Assembly (NCBI GenBank): GCA_039908285.1 | Contig: JAMOBE010000158.1 | Location: 1 to 5,298 of the forward strand | Reading direction: 5' to 3' | Source of the DNA: JAMOBE01 sp039908285 | GTDB taxonomy: Bacteria; Pseudomonadota; Alphaproteobacteria; Rhodospirillales; Rhodospirillaceae | Length of the DNA stretch: 5,298 nt | In this document: piece after piece, positions 1 to 5,226 of the stretch | Numbering within the stretch: the stretch's first letter is position 1 | How the letters are laid out: each line of letters begins with the position of its first letter | Made by a program: the position numbers and the translations under genes | Notes under the pieces: generated by a model | Told to the model about the DNA's origin: nothing | Databases searched by the model: none | Seen by the model: only the letters and a program-made list of their open reading frames with translations

Positions 1-1604
1 GCGTTCCACACCGAGGTGGAACCGTCGGCGCCCGTCCAGCTGCCCGAGCCGTCGGCGTTCCACGTCGAGACGGAACCGTCCGCATAGGTCGTGGTGCCCG
101 AGTTGTCGGTGTTGTAGGTGTTGGTGGTGCCGTCCGTCTCCGTGCAGGTGCACGTGCCGTCGGCGTTCCAGGTATCGGTGGAGCCGTCGGTGTTGGTGTA
201 CTCGCCGGCAACCGGGGTACCCGTGTCGCCACCGGCCGTCGTGTAGACGTGATTGCCGTTGGCATCCCAGGTGTCGGACGACCCGTCGGCGTAGGTCGTG
301 CTGCCCGATCCGTCGGCGTTGTACTGACCGTGCGACCCATCGGCATTGGTGTAACTGGACGAGCCATCGGCGTTCCACGTCGAGGTGGAGCCGTCGGCGC
401 CCGTCCAGGTCCCGCTCTGCATGGTCCACTCGCTGTGCGAGCCGTCCGACCCGACATACGAGCCCGACCCATCGGCATTGTACTGACCGCTCGAGCCATC
501 GGCATTGCTGTAGCTGGACGTGCCATCGGCATTCCACGTCGAGGTGGAGCCGTCGGCACCCGTCCACGTGCTGCTCTGCGAGGTCCACTCGCTGTGCGAG
601 CCGTCCGACCCGACATACGAGCCCGACCCGTCGGCGTTGTACTCGCCGTGCGAGCCATCCGGGCTCGACCAGCTCGACGAACCGTCGGGGTGTGTTTCGG
701 AATGATAGCCGTTCGGGCTGTCCCAGCTCTGCGAGCCATCCGGGTAGGTGGTGCTGGTGTTGCCCCACTCGTCGGTGACGACGACCGGCTGACCCATGGT
801 GTCGCCACCCCCGGTCCCGGTCATGGTGTCCGGTTGAGAACCGATGTCGACGATCAGCGTGACGGTGCCGTCATGATTGTCGATGACCTGCGAAACCGGC
901 CAGGACTGGATGGTGTAGCTGCCATCCGGATTCTGGGTCGCTTCCGGAGGAATGCCACCCGCCCAGCTTCCAACCTTGTCGGCGTCGATCACGAAGGTCG
1001 ACTCGGCCTTGTTCACGTCGTCCATGGAGATGGGCAGAGTCCAGGCACTCGGACCGGACTCGTTGTAGTTCAGGCCGGAATACAGCGGAGCGATGAACTC
1101 GTTGACATAGCCGTCGGGATGCGGCGGTGGGACGTCGCCCGGATCCAGCGGGATCGCACCATCGACTGGCGGCGGCACGTCACCACCTGGCGGCACGTAG
1201 GTCGTGTCGGTCGGCGGAGGCGGCATGTCACCGGCCGGCGGCGGCTGCTGGCCATCGGTCGGCGGCGGCGGCATGTCACCGGTCGGAGGCGGCGGCATCT
1301 GGCCATCGGGCGGCGGCGGCATGTCACCGGCCGGAGGTGGCGGCATCTGGCCATCGGGCGGCGGCATCTGGCCATCGGGCGGCGGCATCTGGCCATCGGG
1401 CGGCGGCATATCGCCTTCCGGAGGCGGTGGCGGCGGCATGTCACCGGTCGGCGGCGGTGGCGGTGGCGCGTCGCCACCCATTGCGGCCTGCTCATCCAGT
1501 TCCTGCGTCGGACCGGTAGAACCACCAACGACCTTGTCCAGATCGGCGTCGGACAGCTCACTCCCAGTGTGGCCCACGGTGGGACCCTTCTTACGGAAAG
1601 CCAT
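1..1604 (-). CDS. Large repeat protein with double-glycine secretion leader (partial, C-terminus beyond window)
   Basis: Seen: an open frame from ATG at 1604 to the left edge, 534 codons with no stop, preceded by a strong ribosome binding site. Residues 1-28 form a basic start (MAFRKKGP) followed by ELSDADLDKVVGG, which fits the double-glycine leader: L at -12, acidic at -8, L at -7, V at -4, GG at -2/-1. Residues 47-163 are Pro/Met-rich (DMPPPP, QMPPPDG units). Residues 164-287 are a mixed, probably beta-rich segment. Residues 288-534 are nine-residue repeats of type ADGSxSxWx. After residue 28 there is no Arg, only Lys199 and Lys210, and two Cys in one TCTCT stretch. Known: such leaders are cut after GG by C39-peptidase ABC exporters. 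Inferred: a type I-secreted extracellular fibre, adhesin or matrix protein. I recognise no named family. A RiPP precursor is possible but unlikely at this size. The frame is very well supported; the function is not. Confidence 0.88.
   Translation of the reverse strand, partial: MAFRKKGPTVGHTGSELSDADLDKVVGGSTGPTQELDEQAAMGGDAPPPPPPTGDMPPPPPPEGDMPPPDGQMPPPDGQMPPPDGQMPPPPAGDMPPPPDGQMPPPPTGDMPPPPTDGQQPPPAGDMPPPPTDTTYVPPGGDVPPPVDGAIPLDPGDVPPPHPDGYVNEFIAPLYSGLNYNESGPSAWTLPISMDDVNKAESTFVIDADKVGSWAGGIPPEATQNPDGSYTIQSWPVSQVIDNHDGTVTLIVDIGSQPDTMTGTGGGDTMGQPVVVTDEWGNTSTTYPDGSQSWDSPNGYHSETHPDGSSSWSSPDGSHGEYNADGSGSYVGSDGSHSEWTSQSSTWTGADGSTSTWNADGTSSYSNADGSSGQYNADGSGSYVGSDGSHSEWTMQSGTWTGADGSTSTWNADGSSSYTNADGSHGQYNADGSGSTTYADGSSDTWDANGNHVYTTAGGDTGTPVAGEYTNTDGSTDTWNADGTCTCTETDGTTNTYNTDNSGTTTYADGSVSTWNADGSGSWTGADGSTSVWN
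3..743 (-). repeat. Nine-residue (27-bp) DGS repeat array
   Basis: Residues 288-534 hold 24 nonapeptides of form [A/S/T/P]-D-G-[S/T]-x-x-x-[W/Y]-x, for example ADGSTSTWN, ADGSGSYVG, SDGSHSEWT and ADGSHGQYN. Register is kept across the array apart from two eight-residue units (SQSSTWTG, MQSGTWTG) and one 15-residue insertion (around residues 449-463). An aromatic residue sits six positions after the Asp in most units. The order differs from the RTX nonapeptide (GGxGxDxUx), and there is distant likeness to YD/RHS-type strands. Probably a repetitive beta structure. The array continues past the window edge. Confidence 0.9.
324..641 (-). repeat. 159-bp tandem duplication within the DGS array
   Basis: Two adjacent 159-bp units, 641-483 and 482-324, encode 53 residues each (322-374 and 375-427). 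They differ at five amino-acid positions, giving 48 of 53 identical. Each unit is five nonapeptides plus one octapeptide, so the two eight-residue irregularities are copies of one event. A third copy begins at 323 (YNADGSGS) but diverges after about eight residues. This shows growth of the array by segmental duplication. Confidence 0.9.
1116..1466 (-). repeat. Pro/Met-rich stalk repeats (DMPPP / QMPPPDG)
   Basis: Residues 47-163 of the repeat protein consist of proline runs of three to six, separated by short D-G-Q-M, T-G-D-M, A-G-D-M or G-D-V linkers. Three consecutive perfect 21-bp copies encoding MPPPDGQ lie at 1347-1409. Elsewhere the units are degenerate and of variable proline number. 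Nine methionines occur at near-regular spacing (residues 56, 66, 73, 80, 87, 95, 103, 111, 127). Probably an extended polyproline-type spacer between the leader and the repeat domain. Slippage between the 21-bp copies could change its length. Confidence 0.85.
1521..1604 (-). other. Double-glycine leader peptide (residues 1-28)
   Basis: The first 28 codons of the repeat protein encode a leader ending VVGG, with predicted cleavage between Gly28 and Ser29. Counting back from the cut: Gly -1, Gly -2, Val -4, Leu -7, Asp -8, Ser -11, Leu -12. This matches the class II bacteriocin/microcin-type consensus at each conserved position. Three basic residues (R4, K5, K6) lie at the start. A second Gly-Gly (residues 43-44, after AAM) lacks the consensus spacing and is a poorer candidate. 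No hydrophobic Sec signal is present, so type I export is favoured over Sec export. Confidence 0.8.
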
Positions 1605-1610
1605 GACGGA

Positions 1611-1616
1611 CTCCTC
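1611..1616 (-). promoter_or_regulatory. Ribosome binding site of the repeat protein
   Basis: On the minus strand GAGGAG lies six bases before the ATG at 1604. It is the best Shine-Dalgarno match in the window. It fixes the start of this gene, which would otherwise be uncertain because other frames are open here too. Confidence 0.85.
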
Positions 1617-1635
1617 AGTTTCGTTATCGTAAGGG

Positions 1636-1723
1636 GTGCGCCGCTCACGGAAACGGAGTTCTGCGGACTCCGGAGGGTTATCCCTGCCGGCGACGGACCT
1701 GAGAGTGCCGTCTGAAGGCGCAC
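1636..1723 (-). promoter_or_regulatory. Candidate folded 5' leader of the repeat protein
   Basis: Between the TATAAA box and the ribosome binding site several helices can form on the minus-strand RNA. A closing 7-bp pair GTGCGCC/GGCGCAC joins 1723-1717 to 1642-1636. Inside it are a 5-bp stem (1712-1708 with 1696-1692), a 4-bp stem with ATAA loop (1685-1682 with 1677-1674) and a 6-bp stem CGGAGT/ACTCCG (1672-1667 with 1659-1654). It matches no riboswitch class I can recall. GC-rich sequence gives such pairings by chance, so confidence is low. Confidence 0.25.
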
Positions 1724-1727
1724 GTCG

Positions 1728-1733
1728 TTTATA
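1728..1733 (-). promoter_or_regulatory. Possible -10 box (TATAAA) for the repeat protein
   Basis: TATAAA on the minus strand sits in an AT-rich patch (about 1728-1760) of the 189-bp gap between the HemY-type gene and the repeat protein. No convincing TTGACA-like -35 is found 16-18 bp upstream, so an activator-dependent or alternative-sigma promoter is possible. A start near 1721 would give a leader of roughly 115 nt. The rest of the gap holds no supported gene. Confidence 0.35.
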
Positions 1734-1793
1734 TCTCAGGATGTAGAAAAATGGTAGTCAGAAATCGCCAGATCGCCGGAATTGCTTCGGGCA

Positions 1794-3161
1794 TTATCCG
1801 TCGATGATGCGCTGCGCCAGGGTTTCGCCACTGCGAACGCAGTCGGCAACCGACACCCCGCCCCGCCAGCTCGCCTGTAGATGCAGGCCGGCAAGGGGCG
1901 CCAGGGCCTCGTCAAGGGCCGCCATCCGCGCCAGATGGCCCAGCGTGTACTGCGGGATGGCCCGCGGCCGGCGCCAGAGCCGCGTGAGCACCGGCGCTCC
2001 ATCGATCGTCAGGGCGCGCCCGAGATCCTCCCGCACCTGCGAAGCGATCCGATCGTCACTCTCGGCGACGATGCCGGAGTCCATGGCCCCGCCAATGAAG
2101 GCGGTGATCAGGACGGTCGACTCGGGCCCCCGTCCGGGGAACAGGGTGCTGGAGAACAGCGCCCCGAGGGTTCGCATGCCCTCGCGCCGCGGCACCAGGA
2201 AGCCGAAGCCGTCGAGGGGATGGCCGACGGCGGCGCGGGGAAACCCGAGCGCCGCCGCCACGATCGGCGCATACGGCACGGAGTCGAGGAGGTCGGCGGC
2301 GGCCGGCGCCAGCGGCCGAACCAGACGGGCGGCATCGCCGGCGGGGAGTGCCAGCACCAGGCGCTCCGCCGTGTCCGTTCCGGCGCCCTCCTTCCCCTGC
2401 CAGCCCACCTGCCAGCCGCCCGCCACCTGGTGCAGCGAGTCGACTCGACAGCCGCAGCGCACGGCCCCCGGCGGCAGAGCCTGCGCCAGAGTCTCGGGCA
2501 GGACCGCCATGCCGTGGTCGAACGAAATCAGCCGGCCGGCCGGCATGCCGGCGCCCCTGGCCGCCCGGCCCAGGGCGATGGCGCCGCGAATCAGCGAGCC
2601 GTGCCTGCGTTCCAGGTCGTAGATGCGGGGCACCGCCGCCTGCACCGACAGCGCCGCCGGATCGCCGGCATAGACGCCGGAGACGAACGGCTCGACGGCG
2701 TAGTCCAGGAACTCGCGCCCGAGTCGACGGCGGACGAAGGCGGCGATGGTCTCCTCGACGCGCGCCCGGCCGATGAAGGGCTCGGCGAGAAGGCGCAGCT
2801 TGCCGCCGAGCGAAAAAGCCCTGGTCGCGATCATCGCCGGCGGCGAGCCCGGCAGCGCAACCAGCCGGCCATCGCGGAGGATGAAGCGCTTGCTCCCGGC
2901 CCGGCCGGCCTCCAGCACCCGCGCCGTCAGGCCGGCTCCCGCGATCAGCCGGCCGAGGGAGTCCTCGGCACGGCCTGGCTTGTGCAACGTCGAATTGGGG
3001 CCGCGCTCCGTCAGCCAGCCGCCGCCGCGATCGGTGTCGATCATGCCTCCGGGAGTCGCCGCAGCCTCGAGGACCCGGACCGGTACCCCGCGGCTCTGGA
3101 GAAACCAGGCGGTGGACAGGCCGGTAATGCCACCACCGACGATGAGTACTGAGCCCGTCAT
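1794..3161 (-). CDS. hemY: Protoporphyrinogen oxidase, HemY/PPOX-type flavoprotein
   Basis: A 455-residue, full-length member of the FAD-dependent protoporphyrinogen oxidase family, which converts protoporphyrinogen IX to protoporphyrin IX with oxygen, the step before iron insertion in heme synthesis. Seen: N-terminal dinucleotide-binding fold VLIVGGGITGLSTAWFLQ (residues 5-22, GGGITG 9-14) with the acidic end of the second strand at E32; family block LGREFLDYAVEPFVSGVYAG (147-166); GFGFLVP (318-324) and LGALFSSTLFPGR (332-344); C-terminal FAD-contact block SWRGGVSVADCVRSGETLA (431-449). ATG at 3161 is only 6 bp after the cheZ stop, with no clear ribosome binding site, so coupling to cheZ translation is likely. 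Many alphaproteobacteria use HemJ instead, so a HemY-type enzyme is notable. A related amine oxidase/desaturase role is less likely given these blocks. Confidence 0.88.
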   Translation of the reverse strand: MTGSVLIVGGGITGLSTAWFLQSRGVPVRVLEAAATPGGMIDTDRGGGWLTERGPNSTLHKPGRAEDSLGRLIAGAGLTARVLEAGRAGSKRFILRDGRLVALPGSPPAMIATRAFSLGGKLRLLAEPFIGRARVEETIAAFVRRRLGREFLDYAVEPFVSGVYAGDPAALSVQAAVPRIYDLERRHGSLIRGAIALGRAARGAGMPAGRLISFDHGMAVLPETLAQALPPGAVRCGCRVDSLHQVAGGWQVGWQGKEGAGTDTAERLVLALPAGDAARLVRPLAPAAADLLDSVPYAPIVAAALGFPRAAVGHPLDGFGFLVPRREGMRTLGALFSSTLFPGRGPESTVLITAFIGGAMDSGIVAESDDRIASQVREDLGRALTIDGAPVLTRLWRRPRAIPQYTLGHLARMAALDEALAPLAGLHLQASWRGGVSVADCVRSGETLAQRIIDG

Positions 3162-3167
3162 GGTTGG

Positions 3168-3704
3168 TCAGCCAAACAGCTTGTCGATGTCCTCCTGGGA
3201 CACCCCGCTCGATGGTCCATAGAGCCCGATGCCGTTGTCGTTCTTCAGCGGCTCGTCGGCGGCGGCGATCATCGGCAGGGGGACGGCCACACTGTCGCTG
3301 CCAACGATGACGATCAGCGAATTGACGGTGCCCTCGATGAGATTCATCGTCTTGATGATCTTGGAGATGCGCTGGCCGGTGATGTCCTGGAACGAGCAGG
3401 CCTCGAAGATGCGGTTGATTGCGTCGATGATGCGCTGATGCTGGGCGGTCGCCTCAGGGTAACGGACCATTTCGTCAAGCTCGGCGACGACGGCGTTGAT
3501 GGTCTCCGACGCCTCCATGATGGTGTTGGTGGCGTCCTCGGTGGCGGCGACGATGGTCGCAAGCTGGTCCGCCACCTTGCCGAACTGGTCGATCTGCGAC
3601 CGCGGATGCTTGATGGAAGCGATCTCGAGCTTGATCTTTTGCAGGTAGTCGTAGAGCTTGCCGATTTCGGCCCTGAGTGCGTCGACCTGCTTGTTCCGTT
3701 CCAT
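3168..3704 (-). CDS. cheZ: Chemotaxis protein CheZ (CheY-P phosphatase)
   Basis: A 178-residue, mostly helical protein carrying the CheZ signature SFQDITGQRISKI (residues 104-116). Asp107 and Gln111 match the CheY-binding Asp143 and catalytic Gln147 of the enteric enzyme, where the Gln positions the water that attacks phospho-CheY. Flanking helices (about 35-100 and 110-132) would make the long hairpin of the four-helix dimer. The C-terminus SQEDIDKLFG resembles the CheY-binding tail of CheZ and also the N-terminal CheY-P-binding peptide of FliM. It is shorter than the enteric protein (214 residues), mostly in the N-terminal part and the linker. ATG at 3704 has AGAGG about six bases upstream. 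It lies 51 bp after the coiled-coil gene and 6 bp before the HemY-type gene, so the three probably share a transcript. Acts in the cytoplasm, ending the motility signal. Confidence 0.88.
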   Translation of the reverse strand: MERNKQVDALRAEIGKLYDYLQKIKLEIASIKHPRSQIDQFGKVADQLATIVAATEDATNTIMEASETINAVVAELDEMVRYPEATAQHQRIIDAINRIFEACSFQDITGQRISKIIKTMNLIEGTVNSLIVIVGSDSVAVPLPMIAAADEPLKNDNGIGLYGPSSGVSQEDIDKLFG

Positions 3705-3755
3705 GCCGACCTCTTCCGCCGTCAGGGTGTCGCCAAATCGATACCCACCGCCCGG

Positions 3756-4280
3756 TCACTCACCCCAGGCGACACAGGACTCGAAATGCATCAGGGTGCT
3801 GCGCACTCGCGCGTCCGCCTCGTCGGAGGGCTCCACCCAGCAGTAGTCGTGCAGGGCGGAGCCGATCGCCGCAAGTGCCGCGCGCACGTCCAGGCGCGAC
3901 CGCAGGTCCGGCTGTCCAACGAGCAGGAGGTTCCGCAGGTTGACCGAAACGACTGACAGAAGATTGTACTGCCGGGCGATCTCAAACGCCATTTCCATCT
4001 TTTCGAAGCGTGTGCGGGCGATGTGATGCAGGTCGTAGAGACTGTCGATCTGCAACTTGGCTTCCTCGATCTCCCGCTCCATCGACATCCGCTCGATCTT
4101 TTTCTCGTCGATCGGGACGTCGTGGTAGGCGGCGTTGAGGGTGCTCTCAAGCTCGGCCAGACGATTGTTGGCGATGCTCAGTTCATGGGTGGCCCAGTCA
4201 AGTTCGGCCCTGAGTTCGCTCATGAGATGATTGACCGGCGTGAACCCGTTTCCGCCCCGCTCCGCTGTTTCAAGCCCCAT
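3756..4280 (-). CDS. Uncharacterised coiled-coil protein upstream of cheZ
   Basis: I do not recognise this family. From the ATG at 4280 it has 174 residues: a short N-terminal tail, a long charged helical stretch with heptad character (about 19-105, e.g. LRAELDWATHELSIANNRLAE then MEREIEEAKLQIDSLYDL) broken near AYHDVPIDEKK, a more hydrophobic segment (NLLSVVSVNLRNLLL, 106-120) and a C-terminal region ending HFESCVAWGE. There is no signal peptide or clear membrane helix, so it is probably cytosolic. An upstream in-frame GTG at 4343 would add 21 residues, but it has no ribosome binding site and overlaps a plausible promoter, so I prefer ATG 4280. It is the first gene of the run with cheZ (51 bp gap). 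A chemotaxis or flagellar accessory role is inferred from position only. Confidence 0.75.
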   Translation of the reverse strand: MGLETAERGGNGFTPVNHLMSELRAELDWATHELSIANNRLAELESTLNAAYHDVPIDEKKIERMSMEREIEEAKLQIDSLYDLHHIARTRFEKMEMAFEIARQYNLLSVVSVNLRNLLLVGQPDLRSRLDVRAALAAIGSALHDYCWVEPSDEADARVRSTLMHFESCVAWGE

Positions 4281-4318
4281 GTCCGCACCCAGCTTCCAAC
4301 CCCGGCCAACGCCAGGGG

Positions 4319-4348
4319 AGTATGGCGACACTGCCGACGTCACTGCAA
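4319..4348 (-). promoter_or_regulatory. Possible promoter of the coiled-coil/cheZ/HemY run
   Basis: On the minus strand TTGCAG (4348-4343) and CATACT (4324-4319) are spaced 18 bp, a weak sigma70-like pair with 3 of 6 and 4 of 6 matches. It lies after the sdhB terminator and 38 bp before the ATG at 4280, where a promoter for the next transcript is expected. If real, it excludes the GTG at 4343 as a start. Confidence 0.35.
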
Positions 4349-4368
4349 CCGGTAAAGCGACTTTCCGG

Positions 4369-4409
4369 AAAACAAAGGGGACATTCGGGGTATCGCCCCG
4401 AATGTCCCC
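4369..4409 (-). terminator. Intrinsic terminator downstream of sdhB
   Basis: A perfect 14-bp inverted repeat, GGGGACATTCGGGG and its complement, lies at 4377-4390 and 4396-4409 around a 5-base loop. Read on the minus strand, the hairpin is followed at once by TTTGTTTT (4376-4369), the layout of a Rho-independent terminator. It begins 24 bp after the sdhB stop codon. No T tract follows on the plus strand, so it acts in one direction. A REP-like palindrome is an alternative reading. Confidence 0.85.
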
Positions 4410-4433
4410 GAGTGCCGATACATTCTCGGCCTC

Positions 4434-5213
4434 TCAGCGTCTATGCGCCAGGTCCCGCTTGATGGCCCCGATGGCGGCGCCGGGATTCAGGCCCTTCGGA
4501 CAGGTGTTGGTGCAATTCATGATGGTGTGGCAGCGGTACAGCCGGAACGGGTCATTGAGGGCGTCCAGCCGGTCGCCGGTGTACTCGTCGCGCGAATCGG
4601 CGATCCAGCGCTGCGCCTGCAACAGAATGGCCGGGCCGAAATAGCGGTCGCCGTTCCACCAGTAGCTTGGGCAGCTCGTCTGGCAGCAGAAGCACAGGAT
4701 GCACTCCCACAGCCCGTCCAGCCTGGCGCGCTCGTCGGGGCTTTGCAGGCGTTCGCCGCTGGGGGGAGCCGGCGTGTCGGTCTTGAGCCACGGTTCGATC
4801 GCCTCGTACTGGGCGTAGGGAACCGACAGATCCGCCACCAGGTCCTTGACCACCGGCATGTGCGGCAGGGGATAGATGGCGACCTCGCCCTGGACCTCGT
4901 CGATGGGCTTGAGGCAGGCCAGGGTATTGGTGCCGTCGATGTTCATGGCGCAACTGCCGCAGATGCCCTCGCGGCACGAGCGCCGGAAGGTCAGCGTCGA
5001 GTCCACCTCGGTCTTGATCTTGATCAGCGCGTCGAGGACCATCGGCCCGCAGGCCGCAAGGTCGATGTCATAGCTGTCAAGGCGCGGGTTGGCGCCGCTG
5101 TCCGGATCGTAGCGGTAGATCTTGAAGGTCTTCACCTTCTTCGCCCCGGCCGGGGCCCTGTAAACCTTGCCCGGCTCGACCCGGGAATTGGCAGGCAGTG
5201 ACAGTTCAACCAT
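4434..5213 (-). CDS. sdhB: Succinate dehydrogenase iron-sulfur subunit
   Basis: A full-length 259-residue SdhB, the electron-transfer subunit of complex II, passing electrons from the FAD of SdhA to quinone at the SdhC/SdhD membrane anchor. Seen: N-terminal ferredoxin domain with [2Fe-2S] ligands C80, C85, C88 (SCREGICGSC) and C100; C-terminal domain with C171, C174, C177 and C238 for [4Fe-4S], and C181, C228, C234 for [3Fe-4S] (CILCFCCQTSCPSYWWN, CHTIMNCTNTCPKGLNP). The TFKIYRYDPDSGANPR start of the ferredoxin fold is typical of alphaproteobacterial and mitochondrial SdhB. ATG at 5213 has GAGGA 8 bases upstream. It is the last gene of its transcript, since a terminator follows. sdhA, the usual upstream neighbour, is not visible in the 85 bp present. 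Confidence 0.97.
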   Translation of the reverse strand: MVELSLPANSRVEPGKVYRAPAGAKKVKTFKIYRYDPDSGANPRLDSYDIDLAACGPMVLDALIKIKTEVDSTLTFRRSCREGICGSCAMNIDGTNTLACLKPIDEVQGEVAIYPLPHMPVVKDLVADLSVPYAQYEAIEPWLKTDTPAPPSGERLQSPDERARLDGLWECILCFCCQTSCPSYWWNGDRYFGPAILLQAQRWIADSRDEYTGDRLDALNDPFRLYRCHTIMNCTNTCPKGLNPGAAIGAIKRDLAHRR

Positions 5214-5221
5214 GGTGCTTG

Positions 5222-5226
5222 TCCTC
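5222..5226 (-). promoter_or_regulatory. Ribosome binding site of sdhB
   Basis: GAGGA on the minus strand, 8 bases before the sdhB ATG. It supports the chosen start, which also gives the usual SdhB length. The remaining 72 bp to the window edge hold no feature I can support. Confidence 0.75.

Noticed and set aside
3..743. RTX calcium-binding nonapeptides
   Set aside because: The period of nine agrees, but the order GGxGxDxUx is not found; the Asp-to-hydrophobic distance is six rather than two.
249..1715. Long plus-strand open frame of 488 codons
   Set aside because: It lies antisense to the repeat gene, and its Arg/Gly/Val-rich, low-complexity translation mirrors the repeats. The minus frame has a ribosome binding site, a recognisable leader and a coherent protein repeat.
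1070..1723. Minus-strand open frame of 217 codons, Arg/Pro/Cys-rich
   Set aside because: An out-of-frame reading of the Pro-rich stalk. Its start lies near the expected transcript start with no ribosome binding site, and its composition (CRRPMAR repeats) is a frame-shift artefact.
1740..1793. Terminator after the HemY-type gene
   Set aside because: Only a weak imperfect hairpin (GCC-C-GAA/TTC-C-GGC with GCAA loop) close to the stop, and the T run lies well downstream of it, so the pieces do not form a proper terminator.
1881..3152. Plus-strand open frame of 423 codons
   Set aside because: Antisense to the well-supported HemY-type gene; an effect of high GC3, with no recognisable motif.
4281..4343. 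GTG at 4343 as start of the coiled-coil protein
   Set aside because: No ribosome binding site, and it falls inside the candidate -35 element. The added residues look unstructured.
4443..5201. Plus-strand open frame of 252 codons
   Set aside because: Antisense to sdhB, whose eleven cluster cysteines are all in place.
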